Shown here piece after piece: positions 43,358 through 52,525 of a DNA stretch of 64,000 bases; within the stretch, counting starts at the first letter, position 1; the number at the start of each line of letters is the position of its first letter. The DNA lies in the NCBI RefSeq assembly GCF_002278075.1, contig NZ_CP022990.1, forward strand, positions 1,426,001 through 1,490,000, given 5' to 3'. The notes under the pieces are model-generated. The model searched no databases. It was given only the letters and a program-made list of their open reading frames with translations, and was not told the origin of the DNA. A program made the translations under genes and the position numbers. The DNA comes from Paraburkholderia aromaticivorans. GTDB taxonomy: Bacteria; Pseudomonadota; Gammaproteobacteria; Burkholderiales; Burkholderiaceae.

Positions 43358-43391
43358 AAAAAAAAGCGCGGCTCGTGGCCGCGCTTTTTTT
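43358..43391. terminator. Bidirectional intrinsic terminator between PiT and PPK2 genes
   Basis: A perfect 7-bp stem GCGCGGC/GCCGCGC with a 5-base loop, flanked by a run of A on the left and T on the right. It can end transcripts from both convergent genes. A second GC-rich dyad (CGGTTCCTGAACCG) lies just to the left at about 43334. Confidence 0.9.
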
Positions 43392-43414
43392 CTACGGAAC
43401 CGTGAGCCGGCCGG

Positions 43415-44341
43415 TCAATACACTTCCGGCACGATCATCGACGACGGCACCGGCTGGCGGCTGTATTCGTCGTGGTAAACGCGCGCGGGCAATTCGACCC
43501 GCGAGTGCTCGATCTCGTGATACGGCACCTGGCTTAACAAGTGATGAATGCAGTTCAGGCGCGCGCGCTTCTTGTCGACCGCCTGCACGACCCACCACGG
43601 CGCTTCGGGAATATGCGAGCGTTGCAGCATCACTTCCTTCGCCTGCGTGTAGGCTTCCCAGCGGCGGCGGCTTTCGAGGTCCATGGGACTCAGCTTCCAC
43701 TGCTTCAGCGGATCGCGAATGCGGTTCTGAAAGCGGATTTCCTGTTCTTCGTCGGTAATCGAAAACCAGTACTTGAGAATCTGCACGCCGCTTCGCGCCA
43801 ACATCTTTTCGAATTCCGGCACCGAACGGAAGAACTCTTCGTACTCTTCGTCGCTGCAAAAATTCATCACGCGTTCGACGCCCGCGCGGTTGTACCAGCT
43901 GCGATCGAATAGCACCATTTCACCGCCGGCCGGCAAATGCGAGACGTATCGCTGGAAATACCATTGCGTGCGTTCGCGGTTGTTCGGCGCGGGCAGCGCC
44001 GCCACCCGGCAGACGCGCGGATTGAGCCGTTGGGTGATGCGTTTGATCGCGCCGCCCTTGCCGGCGGCATCGCGTCCCTCGAAAATGACCACGAGGCGGT
44101 GGCCGGTCTGCACGATCCAGTCCTGCAGCTTGACAAGTTCGCCCTGCAGCCGGAACAGCTCGCGGAAGTACATCTTGCGCGCCTCGCGATGCTCCGGCGT
44201 GAAGCCCTCGGCGCCGTCGATGATGCGGTCATCGACCTCCATCTCGAGTTCTTCGTCGTACGCGTCGATCAGGTCCTCTTCGAAACGGCGCTGCCGCTCT
44301 GCCATCAATTCGGCTTCGGGTCTCGGATCCTGCTCTTTCAT
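43415..44341 (-). CDS. ppk2: Polyphosphate kinase 2 family protein
   Basis: A 308-residue PPK2-type kinase. Walker A is EGRDAAGKGGAIKRI, the lid region PRVCRVAALPAPNNRERTQW, and Walker B LFDRSWYNRAGVERVM. PPK2 enzymes transfer phosphate between polyphosphate and nucleotides, most often making ATP or GTP from polyphosphate. The N-terminus carries an acidic stretch (EEDLIDAYDEELEMEVDD). A single PPK2 domain of normal length suggests a class I or III enzyme. It lies next to a phosphate transporter gene and near a CHAD gene. Confidence 0.9.
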   Translation of the reverse strand: MKEQDPRPEAELMAERQRRFEEDLIDAYDEELEMEVDDRIIDGAEGFTPEHREARKMYFRELFRLQGELVKLQDWIVQTGHRLVVIFEGRDAAGKGGAIKRITQRLNPRVCRVAALPAPNNRERTQWYFQRYVSHLPAGGEMVLFDRSWYNRAGVERVMNFCSDEEYEEFFRSVPEFEKMLARSGVQILKYWFSITDEEQEIRFQNRIRDPLKQWKLSPMDLESRRRWEAYTQAKEVMLQRSHIPEAPWWVVQAVDKKRARLNCIHHLLSQVPYHEIEHSRVELPARVYHDEYSRQPVPSSMIVPEVY

Positions 44342-44503
44342 TGCGGCTCTCCTGGCAACGGAAACGGTTAGGCGCGGCGGGAAGCGCGGCGCGGGCGCGC
44401 TCGATTATCGAAGCAGCAGGTGTCAGCCGTGTTACCGGTTCGGTTCGCGCCTTTCGACGCCCATGATAGCGAGTTTATGCGGCCACCCGGCGGCCGCGGG
44501 GCG

Positions 44504-44902
44504 CTAGCGCAGCGGTTTTGCGAAGCTGATCTCGTGGCCGTCCGGATCCGTAATGTGGAAATAGCGCTCGCCCCACGGCGCATCGGCGGGCTCGAGCGAC
44601 GGCTTCAGTCCCGCCGCCAGCGCTTTGCGGTAGAGCGCGTCGACATCGGATACGTAAATGATCACGCGGCCCCACCAGGCGACCGGGGCGCGCGTATCCA
44701 CGATCAGGTTCAGATACGAGCCGCCGAAGGCGAACGATGTAAACGCCTGCTGCGGTCCGCCGAACTTCATGGGAAAGCCGAGCGCCTCATAAAACAGCAC
44801 GGCGCGCGGCATGTCGCAGGTGGCGAGCGTGATGGCGCTGATGGATTCGATGCGCGGTTCGGCAGGCCCGTTCGAAGCGGCTGACGTGGCGGGTGAGTTC
44901 AT
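44504..44902 (-). CDS. VOC (glyoxalase/bleomycin resistance) family protein
   Basis: A 132-residue protein with the paired beta-alpha-beta-beta-beta modules of the VOC superfamily: ISAITLATCDMPRAVLFYEA at the start and the late YFHITDPDGHEISFAKPL with the metal-ligand glutamate. The start at 44902 follows AAGGAGG. Reaction and substrate cannot be told; these include glyoxalases, dioxygenases and resistance proteins. No operon partner is evident. Confidence 0.85.
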   Translation of the reverse strand: MNSPATSAASNGPAEPRIESISAITLATCDMPRAVLFYEALGFPMKFGGPQQAFTSFAFGGSYLNLIVDTRAPVAWWGRVIIYVSDVDALYRKALAAGLKPSLEPADAPWGERYFHITDPDGHEISFAKPLR

Positions 44903-45129
44903 GGCGGCTGCCTCCTTGACATGACGGGCTTCCGGCGTGTCCAGCACGGTGCATGCCACGCCGTTGAATGCGGCGCTCATGCCGGCATGGCCGGACCGGG
45001 TCAGCCGGACTGCTTGCTGGCTTACTCAGAAAGTGTCTCACAAGCCGCGCCGCCGCAACCCGCCCATGCGGCACTTGAAAACCTTCGCGGCGCCCCGCAT
45101 CTGCATTTCCGTTCATCCGGAGCATCGCC

Positions 45130-46173
45130 ATGGGAAGCCGCCCACGCTTCATCGATGACCTGTCGCGCGCCGCATCCGACGCCCCCGGGCCCGAAACACT
45201 CAATCCTTTATCCGACGACGCCCTGCTCGACGCCTATTCCCGCACCGTGATCGGCGCGCTGGAACGCGTTCAGCAGGCCGTCGCCTTCATTTCCGTCGAA
45301 CGCCGGCTGCCGGGGGCGCCGTCCGCCCGCGGACGCGAGATGCGCGGCGGCACCGGTTCGGGCTTTCTCTTCACGCCCGACGGTTACCTGCTGACCAATA
45401 GCCACGTCGTGCACGGCGCCACCCAGATTGAAGTGACGCTCGCCGACGGCGCGAAATTCGCCGCCGATCTGGTCGGCGACGATCCCGGCAGCGATCTGGC
45501 CGTCCTGCGGATCGGCTCTCCCGAGCCGTTGCCGCATGTCGAACTCGGCGAGTCGTCGAAGCTGCGCGTCGGGCAGATCGCGATTGCGGTCGGCAATCCG
45601 CTCGGTCTCGCACAAACCGTGACGACAGGCGTGGTCTCGGCGCTCGGCCGCTCACTGCGTTCGAACTCCGGCCGCATGATCTATGACGTGATCCAGACCG
45701 ACGCAGCGCTCAATCCGGGCAATTCGGGCGGCCCGCTGATCAATTCGGCGGGCCAGGTGATCGGCGTGAATACCGCGATCATTCCCGGCGCGCAGGCAAT
45801 CTGCTTTGCCACGGCGATCGATACCGCCAAGTGGGTCATCATGCAGATCTTCGCGCACGGTCGCGTACGGCGGGCCTATATCGGCGTGGCCGGCACCACC
45901 ACACCGCTGTCGCGCCGTGTGCAGCGCTATTTCGGCTTGAGTTCGGAAAGCGGCGTGCGCGTCATGGAGATCGTCAAAGGCAGCCCGGCCGCGCTCGGCG
46001 CCTTGCGCACCGACGATACGATCATCGCGATCGATACGCAGCCCGTGCAGGACGTGGATAGCCTGCAGCGCACGCTCGACGCATCGCGTATCGACAAACC
46101 GGTCAACGTGACGGTATTGCGCGGCGCACAGCGGCTCGAATTGACGCTCACGCCGGTCGAGCAGGCTGGCTGA
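45130..46173 (+). CDS. HtrA/DegP-type serine protease, apparently without signal peptide
   Basis: A 347-residue trypsin-like protease of family S1C with one PDZ domain. The catalytic triad is H92 (TNSHVVHG), D122 (DPGSDLAVLRIG) and S199 (NPGNSGGPLIN). The PDZ domain covers about 250-345 (GVRVMEIVKGSPAALGALRT). The N-terminus (MGSRPRFIDDLSRAASDAPG) is polar and has no signal peptide or membrane anchor, unlike DegP/DegS, so a cytoplasmic site is likely. No better upstream start exists. The gene is followed by a strong terminator. Confidence 0.88.
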   Translation: MGSRPRFIDDLSRAASDAPGPETLNPLSDDALLDAYSRTVIGALERVQQAVAFISVERRLPGAPSARGREMRGGTGSGFLFTPDGYLLTNSHVVHGATQIEVTLADGAKFAADLVGDDPGSDLAVLRIGSPEPLPHVELGESSKLRVGQIAIAVGNPLGLAQTVTTGVVSALGRSLRSNSGRMIYDVIQTDAALNPGNSGGPLINSAGQVIGVNTAIIPGAQAICFATAIDTAKWVIMQIFAHGRVRRAYIGVAGTTTPLSRRVQRYFGLSSESGVRVMEIVKGSPAALGALRTDDTIIAIDTQPVQDVDSLQRTLDASRIDKPVNVTVLRGAQRLELTLTPVEQAG

Positions 46174-46204
46174 TGTAACGGCCGTGGGCCGGCTGCCGGA
46201 GCAC

Positions 46205-46244
46205 AAAAAAGCCTCGCGACTGGCTGATCGCGAGGCTTTCTTTT
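46205..46244. terminator. Bidirectional intrinsic terminator
   Basis: A perfect 9-bp stem GCCTCGCGA/TCGCGAGGC with an 8-base loop, flanked by six A on the left and a T-rich tail (TTTCTTTT) on the right. It lies between the convergent protease and gamma-glutamyltransferase genes and can serve both. Confidence 0.92.
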
Positions 46245-46295
46245 AGCAGCGGCGCGTCTTTGAAGATGCGCCACCCGATTTGCTGTGACCGGCGC

Positions 46296-48029
46296 TTACT
46301 GGATCACGCGCGTCACACCACGGCCGCGCGGATCGGCGGCGGCTTCCGGCGTATCGCCGTTCACCTTGATCGCCTGGATATCGCCGCTGAAATCCTGTCC
46401 TTCCAGCTTATAGCCCTTCGCCTCGATCTGTTTGGCGAGTTCGCCCTCGATCGGCTTGTACGGCTCCCAGAAGATCGTGTTGGGCGGCAACAATTGATGA
46501 TGGAAGCGCATCGCGGCAACAGCCTCCTGCAGCGGCATGTTGTAGTCGTACACGTTGTTGATCACCTGGAAGATCGAAGTGAAGATGCGCGAGCCGCCCG
46601 GCGTGCCGATCACGAGCGAGACCTTGCCGTCCTTCGTCAGAATGGTCGGGCTCATCGAGGAGAGCGGCCGCTTCTTAGGTTCGATCGAGTTCGCGTCGCT
46701 GCCCACCACGCCGAACATGTTCGCGACGCCCGGCTTCGCGGAAAAGTCGTCCATCTCGTCGTTCAGCACGATGCCGGTGCGGTCCGCCACCACGCCCGAA
46801 CCGAAATAGCCGTTGATGGTGTACGTATTCGACACGGCGTTGCCCCACTTGTCGATCACCGAGAAGTGCGTGGTTTCCGCTTTCTCCGGCATCGACGTGC
46901 CGAGCCCGGCCTGGACGCTCTTCGTGTCCGACGGTGTAGTCGGATTCACTTCGGCGGCGCGCTTCGCGATATACGCGTCGTCGGTCAGTTGAGCAACCGG
47001 CACCTTGTAGAAGTCAGGATCGCCGAGGTACTGCGCGCGGTCGGCGAACGCGCGCTTTTCGATCTCCGCGATCAGATGCACGTATTGCGCGGAATTCAGC
47101 GTGACGTCCTTGAAGTCGGGCGCAATGTCAGCCTTCATCTTCAGCAACTGCACGAGACCGATGCCACCGGAGCTCGGAGGCGGCGCCGTGTAGACGCGAT
47201 AGCCGTTCCACTCGGCCTGGATCGGCGTACGCCATACCGCTTTGTACTGTTGCAGATCGGCCTTGGTAATCAGACCGTGGCCGCGCATGGACGCCGCGAT
47301 CAGATCCGCCGTCTTGCCCTGATAGAAATCTTTGGCGCCTTGATCGGAAATGCGCTGCAACACGGCGGCGAGATCCGGCTGCTTGAAATTGACGCCCTGC
47401 TTCAGATTGCCGAAGTAGGTATCGAAGTTGGTCTTGCCGGCGAAGTCTTTCGCGGCGGCGTCGCGGCGTTCCTGCAGTTGCTGGCTGACCTCGAAACCGT
47501 CGCGCGCGTAGTGGATGGCCGGTGCGAGCACCTGCTTCCACGTGAGCTTGCCGAAGCGGCGCTGCGCCTGCCACATGCCGTCGACGGTGCCCGGCACGCC
47601 CACGGCGCGGTAGCCGAACAGGCTCATGCCTTTGATGACCTCGCCCTTGTCGTCGAGATACATGTTCTTGGTCGCGGCGAGCGGCGCACGCTCGCGATAG
47701 TCGAGAAAGTACGGTTTACCGTCGACGTAGAGCGTCATGAAGCCGCCCCCGCCGATGTTGCCCGCTTCCGGATAGGTCACGGCAAGCGTGAAGGCAATCG
47801 CCACGGCTGCGTCGACGGCGTTGCCGCCCTCCTTGAAAATCTGCTCGGCAGCGTCGGCGCTGAACTTGTCGGCCACGGCGATCGCCGAAGCGGTGAGTAC
47901 AGCGGGCTGAGCTTTCGCGGGCGGCTTCGCGAGCGCGGGCGTGGCCTCGAGAAAACCGGTTGAAGCGGAGACGAGTGCGACCAGCGCGAACCCGCTGACC
48001 GACGACTTTACGTTGCGGAACAACCTCAT
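46296..48029 (-). CDS. ggt: Gamma-glutamyltransferase
   Basis: A 577-residue periplasmic enzyme that cleaves glutathione and moves the gamma-glutamyl group to water or amino acids. A signal peptide (from MRLFRNVKSSVSGFALVALV to about ATPALAK) is followed by the large-subunit part (GNIGGGGFMTLYVDGKPYFL, YRERAPLAA). The autoprocessing threonine is about T386 in AETTHFSVIDKWGNAVS, giving the small subunit, which carries SSMSPTILTKDGKVSLVIGT and GGSRIFTSIFQV. The start at 48029 was preferred over in-frame starts to 48260 because it puts the signal peptide at the N-terminus. Confidence 0.93.
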   Translation of the reverse strand: MRLFRNVKSSVSGFALVALVSASTGFLEATPALAKPPAKAQPAVLTASAIAVADKFSADAAEQIFKEGGNAVDAAVAIAFTLAVTYPEAGNIGGGGFMTLYVDGKPYFLDYRERAPLAATKNMYLDDKGEVIKGMSLFGYRAVGVPGTVDGMWQAQRRFGKLTWKQVLAPAIHYARDGFEVSQQLQERRDAAAKDFAGKTNFDTYFGNLKQGVNFKQPDLAAVLQRISDQGAKDFYQGKTADLIAASMRGHGLITKADLQQYKAVWRTPIQAEWNGYRVYTAPPPSSGGIGLVQLLKMKADIAPDFKDVTLNSAQYVHLIAEIEKRAFADRAQYLGDPDFYKVPVAQLTDDAYIAKRAAEVNPTTPSDTKSVQAGLGTSMPEKAETTHFSVIDKWGNAVSNTYTINGYFGSGVVADRTGIVLNDEMDDFSAKPGVANMFGVVGSDANSIEPKKRPLSSMSPTILTKDGKVSLVIGTPGGSRIFTSIFQVINNVYDYNMPLQEAVAAMRFHHQLLPPNTIFWEPYKPIEGELAKQIEAKGYKLEGQDFSGDIQAIKVNGDTPEAAADPRGRGVTRVIQ

Positions 48030-48265
48030 TGCCAATCCCCCAGGACGACTATCGTCTGATAATAACGCTGCGTTGGGCTTATAGCATGTGAACCGCCCGC
48101 TTGCGAAGCCGCTACTTATCGTAGGGTCGATGCTGCGGCACAAAAAACAGCCGGTTCGGTGGCAAGGAAATTCATGCTCGAAACGCCCAGGACAGGCGTA
48201 TCCAGCAAAACATATGCCGCGCGCGAACGCGCAACATGCGCTCGGCTCACGCAAGCTCACGCCGC

Positions 48266-49669
48266 TTATGCGCGCCCGCGGCTGCCGCGCGCAATCTCAT
48301 CGCCGGCGCCGTGTGGCAGGCGCGCGGTGATGGGGATCGACATGAACGAGAACAGACCGACCACGAGAAACGCCGGCCAGAAATCGGAGAATACGATGGT
48401 GGAGTGACCCTGCAGATTATGCGAAATTTGCAGCACGATACCCGCGATCGTCACACCGAGGCCCAATGAAATCTGCTGGATCACGCTTGCAACACTCGTC
48501 GCACGGCCTACGTCGCGACTCGGAATGTCCGCATACGCAAGCGTATTCAGCGACGTGAATTGCAGCGACGGAAAGAAGCCGCCGAACAGCACGACACACC
48601 AGATCAGCCAGTGCGGCGTGCCGGGGAAGAACAGACCGTACACGGCAATGGCAAGACCCGCGCAGCCCGCATTGAACATCAGCACGGTGCGAAAACCAAA
48701 ACGCTCGAGAATGCGCGAGGCGGCCGCCTTCATGAAGATCGAGCCGAACGCGGACGCGCACGTGATCGACCCCGACTTGAACGCAGTCATGCCGAGGCCT
48801 TCCTGCAAGGCGAGCGGCAACAGAAACGGCACGGCTCCCAGACCGATGCGAAACAGCGAGCCGCCCACCACGCTCGCGTGAAAACTCGGAATGCGCAACA
48901 GCCGCAGATCGAGCACGGGCAATTCAACACGGCTCGCATACAGCACATAGGTCAGCAGCAGCACCACGCCGACCACGCACATGCCGACCGACACCGTGTT
49001 CGACACCAACTCGCCGCCCACCAGCGAAAGCCCCAGCATGAACAGTGAAGCGCCACTCGCGGACAAAGCGAAGCCGGTCCAGTCGAGCCGGCCCGGATGC
49101 GCCTCGCGCACGTTGGCGATATGTTTGTTCGCCAGCCAGATACCCAGCAGACCGATTGGAATGTTGATGAAGAAGATCAGACGCCAATGCAGATAGGTGG
49201 TGATGAAACCGCCCAGTGGCGGCCCGACCACGGGTCCGAGCAAAGCCGGCACGGTCAGATAGTTGACCGCGCGAATGAAGTCGGATTTCGGCACCGAACG
49301 GAAAATGATGATGCGGCCCACCGGTACCATCATCGCGCCGCCAAGACCTTGCACGAAGCGCGCAACCACGAAGGTGCCGAGCGACGTGGAGGCCGCGCAC
49401 ATCAGCGAGCCGGCCATGAAAATGCCAATGGCGGTGCGAAACACCGTGCGCGACCCGAAGCGGTCGGCCACCCAGCCGCAGATAGGAATGAAGACGCCGA
49501 GACCGATGACATACGCCGTCACGGCCAGCTTGAGCGTGATGGGATCCTGACCGAGATCGCGCGCCAGAACCGGCAGCGACGTCACGATGACCGTGCCGTC
49601 CACGTTTTCCATGAACATCGCACACGCGACGATCAGCGGAACAATGAAAGTGCCTAAAGCAAGAGGCAT
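48266..49669 (-). CDS. MFS drug-efflux-type transporter (DHA2-like)
   Basis: A 467-residue inner-membrane transporter with about 14 hydrophobic segments. It contains FMENVDGTVIVTSLPVLARD (DHA2-type first helix motif), GWVADRFGSRTVFRTAIGIF (motif A) and PALLGPVVGPPLGGFI (motif C of antiporters). It probably exports drugs or metabolites by proton antiport; the substrate is unknown. The start at 49669 (MPLALGTFIVPLIV) is chosen because homologues begin near the first helix, although the ribosome binding site is weak. No periplasmic adaptor gene is adjacent. Confidence 0.86.
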   Translation of the reverse strand: MPLALGTFIVPLIVACAMFMENVDGTVIVTSLPVLARDLGQDPITLKLAVTAYVIGLGVFIPICGWVADRFGSRTVFRTAIGIFMAGSLMCAASTSLGTFVVARFVQGLGGAMMVPVGRIIIFRSVPKSDFIRAVNYLTVPALLGPVVGPPLGGFITTYLHWRLIFFINIPIGLLGIWLANKHIANVREAHPGRLDWTGFALSASGASLFMLGLSLVGGELVSNTVSVGMCVVGVVLLLTYVLYASRVELPVLDLRLLRIPSFHASVVGGSLFRIGLGAVPFLLPLALQEGLGMTAFKSGSITCASAFGSIFMKAAASRILERFGFRTVLMFNAGCAGLAIAVYGLFFPGTPHWLIWCVVLFGGFFPSLQFTSLNTLAYADIPSRDVGRATSVASVIQQISLGLGVTIAGIVLQISHNLQGHSTIVFSDFWPAFLVVGLFSFMSIPITARLPHGAGDEIARGSRGRA

Positions 49670-49903
49670 TGGCAGGACGACGGCTTGCGAGGCCGTCGGC
49701 GTAAAGCGACGATTATGGCATCGCATCGGCAACAGATGTTGTTGCACGAGGCCTTTTTGTATCCACCCGTACGCGATGGTTGAGCGCGCAACGAGACCGC
49801 GCGCGATGCGAACAGGGCGAGCGATACGCGGAAAAAAATTGGGCCGGCATCGAGCCGGCCCAACCTGTGACACGCCAGTGTCAGCGACAATGCGCTGCAA
49901 GCC

Positions 49904-50668
49904 CTAGCGCGATGCGCTAACCAGCGGCTGCAACTGCGGCAGGATCTCGCTGCTAGCCCGAGCCACGTCGTTCGGGAAGTCGATTTCGATCCAGGGCGCG
50001 CCGGTCACGTCGGCGGTATCGAACACCTGGCTTCTCTCCAGCAGCAGATCGCGCACCGCTTCTTCGTGCGGCATGTTGGCGCGGCCGCTATCCACATAGC
50101 CGGCCACGATCTCTGCGAAGCGTTGCGCGGTTTCCTGACGGAAGCGGAAGAACCCGACCGATTCGCCAATCGTGTCGTACTCGAGATTGACGGCGAGCTG
50201 CTTGCGCAGTTCGACCGGCACGTCGTCTTTCAGACACAGCTTGACCGGCTCGTCGCCGGCTTCGAAATCACGGTCGATCAACAGACGGTTGACCGTCTCG
50301 CCCGCCACCAGCGCGTTCAGAATGCGCTCGTCGTACAGCACGTCGGCGTCCATCAACAGCACGTCGCCGCCGCGCGTGAGCGCCTCGGCCACCGTATGCA
50401 CCGTCAGCACGCTGCCCAGGTCGTAACGCGTGTTCAGCACGGTTTCCACCTTATACGGCCAATTGATGCGCTCCAGTTCCGCCTGCACCGACTCCGGCTG
50501 AAAGCCGAGCGCCAATACGACGTCGGTCACGCCCGCGTTTTCGAGCATCTGCAGATGCCGTTCGAGCAGGCTCACGCCGTCCAATTGCAGCAGACACTTC
50601 GGGAACTGAGCTTGCGGCGGTTGCTGGAGACGCAGGCCGAGGCCCGCTGCGAGGATGATGGCACGCAT
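49904..50668 (-). CDS. Nucleotidyltransferase, CTP-type (LicC/IPCT-like)
   Basis: A 254-residue NTP transferase. It has the signature MRAIILAAGLGLRL, the lysine in FPKCLLQLDG, DLGSVLTVHTVAEAL and the metal-binding LLMDADVLYDE, and a late EIDFPNDVARASSEI. The size and the middle region resemble CTP:phosphocholine and inositol-1-phosphate cytidylyltransferases more than the larger sugar-1-phosphate enzymes. It is the last gene of a four-gene operon with a CDP-alcohol phosphatidyltransferase, so making the CDP-alcohol for that enzyme is the natural hypothesis. AAAAGGA precedes the ATG. Confidence 0.82.
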   Translation of the reverse strand: MRAIILAAGLGLRLQQPPQAQFPKCLLQLDGVSLLERHLQMLENAGVTDVVLALGFQPESVQAELERINWPYKVETVLNTRYDLGSVLTVHTVAEALTRGGDVLLMDADVLYDERILNALVAGETVNRLLIDRDFEAGDEPVKLCLKDDVPVELRKQLAVNLEYDTIGESVGFFRFRQETAQRFAEIVAGYVDSGRANMPHEEAVRDLLLERSQVFDTADVTGAPWIEIDFPNDVARASSEILPQLQPLVSASR

Positions 50669-50696
50669 GCGCGGTCCTTTTAAAAAAATGCGGAGA

Positions 50697-51716
50697 TTAA
50701 TCGACAACCGGCACGCGCCCCAAGGCACGGCGCCGTTGCCAGCTTCGTTCGCTGAAGTGCAAGACCAGCAAGCCCGGCAAGCCCAGCAGGATTTCGCGCG
50801 CGCGCTTGGCGAGCGACAACGCCAACGCCGCGTCAGGCGGCAACCCGACCAATGGCGCGAGCAGCAGATAGCCGCCTTCCTGCACGCCGAGCGAGCCGGG
50901 AATCATAAACGCGGCGCCGCGAATGGCTTGCCCCAGACTTTCGAGCAACAGAGCGTCGACCCAGTCGACCGGATGACCCAGAAAGCGCAGCGCGAGCCAC
51001 ACCTCCACCGTGCCGACGACCCAGCCCACGAAACTCATCGCGAAGCTCGCCGCCACGCGGCCGCGTTCGCGGTACATGGCCTGCACGGCGGCGTCGACGG
51101 CTTCAGCGCGCGTCATCAACGAGGACCAGTCGCGCTTGCCGAACAGCTTCGAAACCACGCCGAGCAGCCGGCCGAACAGACCGCGCCGCTGCGCATAGTA
51201 GAACCCGGCGATCATCGCGCCCAGCACACCGGTTGCGATCAGCGTGGCGGTTTGCAGGTCGTGCAGCGCGCCGTGCGCGGCGTAAGCGCCGAACAGCAGC
51301 AGGCCGCCCAGCGCAAAGACGATTTGCGCGAGCGCCTGCGCGGTCGTGCTGACCGTGATTGCCGCGGCCGCGTCACGCATGCGCATGCCACGCTGGGACA
51401 ATTGCCGCACCATGACGACCGGGCCGCCGATCTGGCCGGCCGGCAACAGGCTATTCACCGATTCGCCGATCCAGCGCGCGAACAGCGCGTCGCGCAACGA
51501 CAGGCCGTGATGCACGCCGTCCTGACGGCGCTGGAACAGCACCGAGATCGCGCCGGCGTCGAGAACGAGCGGCACGAGGTGGAACGCCGCGACGAGCGCG
51601 AGCCCCCAGCCTGCCGTGAGCAGCGTCGAGGCGACCGAGCCGAAACCCTGCCATGCGAGCAGGCCGACAAATAACGCCGTCCCGATCGACAGCAGAAGCA
51701 GGGCCGCGCGGCTCAT
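50697..51716 (-). CDS. UPF0104/LPG-synthase-TM-like membrane protein (HpnL-like)
   Basis: A 339-residue integral membrane protein with about eight hydrophobic segments. It belongs to the flippase-like domain family that includes HpnL and the membrane part of lysylphosphatidylglycerol synthase. Markers are LLPAGQIGGPVVMVRQLSQR, ITVSTTAQALAQIVFALGG and IPGSLGVQEGGYLLLAPLVG. A role in moving a lipid across the membrane is inferred from the family. Its start overlaps the oxygenase stop by 4 bases, so it is coupled to the head-group genes. No hopanoid synthesis genes are nearby. Confidence 0.82.
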   Translation of the reverse strand: MSRAALLLLSIGTALFVGLLAWQGFGSVASTLLTAGWGLALVAAFHLVPLVLDAGAISVLFQRRQDGVHHGLSLRDALFARWIGESVNSLLPAGQIGGPVVMVRQLSQRGMRMRDAAAAITVSTTAQALAQIVFALGGLLLFGAYAAHGALHDLQTATLIATGVLGAMIAGFYYAQRRGLFGRLLGVVSKLFGKRDWSSLMTRAEAVDAAVQAMYRERGRVAASFAMSFVGWVVGTVEVWLALRFLGHPVDWVDALLLESLGQAIRGAAFMIPGSLGVQEGGYLLLAPLVGLPPDAALALSLAKRAREILLGLPGLLVLHFSERSWQRRRALGRVPVVD

Positions 51717-52525
51717 GCGGAGTCCTTTCCGCGCTGGGTCATCTGACGGAACACCTGGCGAAAGCCGAAGTACGCAATCGCGTCCTTCATGTTCGAGATG
51801 AAACGACGCCACGGCCGCATGTTGGGGTCCGTCACGTACTCGAAAGTGAGCGACACGCGCATTTCGTTTGCGCCGGCGGGCGTGATGCGATGGCGCAGCT
51901 TGTCGCCGTCGAAAAACACGAGGCCGCCCGGCGGGATCTGCACCGAACCCGGCTGGTCCGCGACATCGGGATTGCGGGTGTGCAGCTCGTAGTCGAGCCG
52001 GCACGACGATTCGTCGATCACGCCGAGCAGCAGCGTGTAGCGGCGGCCGTCGTAGTACGAAGTGTCGTAGTGCCAGCCGATGTGGTCGCCCGGCCGCGTG
52101 TAGTAGTACAGCGCGTAGGCATGCGGATCGTCGGCGGGCGAGACTTGCAGCTTGTCGCCGCTCAGTTGCTCGAGCCAGCCGATCAGTTCCTTCGAGCGGT
52201 AAAGCTCGGCGATGAATGGCGCGCGCCGGTCGATCGTATGACGGCTGACGCTGCCGCCCTGCTTATGACCCGGCAGATAGTTGCGGTTCACTTCGTCGAG
52301 CAGCGCACGGGCGCTGTGGACGAGTTGCGCCGTGACTTCGGGCGCGAGAAAGTCTTCCAGATAAAGAAACGCGTCCTGTTCGGCAAAGTCCTTGCGCAGG
52401 CGCGGGTTGTCGAACTCGCGCGTACGGCTCGCCACCGCGCGGTCGGCATTCGGTGCGGGCGATGCGGCCGGCGAGCCCGCTACCGGAACCGGGGCGATCA
52501 CGTCGTCTTCGGCGTGCGTACTCAT
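51713..52525 (-). CDS. 2-oxoglutarate/Fe(II)-dependent dioxygenase
   Basis: A 270-residue prolyl-4-hydroxylase-like oxygenase. The iron ligands are the H and D of GDHIGWHYDTSYYD and the later H of KLRHRITPAG, with an arginine for 2-oxoglutarate in NEMRVSLTFEYV. A disordered Ala/Pro-rich leader covers residues 10-30. The start codon directly follows the stop of the CDP-alcohol phosphatidyltransferase gene. It probably hydroxylates a lipid acyl chain or a head group made by this operon; neither is shown. Confidence 0.86.
   Translation of the reverse strand: MSTHAEDDVIAPVPVAGSPAASPAPNADRAVASRTREFDNPRLRKDFAEQDAFLYLEDFLAPEVTAQLVHSARALLDEVNRNYLPGHKQGGSVSRHTIDRRAPFIAELYRSKELIGWLEQLSGDKLQVSPADDPHAYALYYYTRPGDHIGWHYDTSYYDGRRYTLLLGVIDESSCRLDYELHTRNPDVADQPGSVQIPPGGLVFFDGDKLRHRITPAGANEMRVSLTFEYVTDPNMRPWRRFISNMKDAIAYFGFRQVFRQMTQRGKDSA

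Noticed and set aside
46260..47963. 567-codon plus-strand frame opposite ggt
   Set aside because: It is a shadow of the gamma-glutamyltransferase gene, which has its signal peptide and catalytic threonine.
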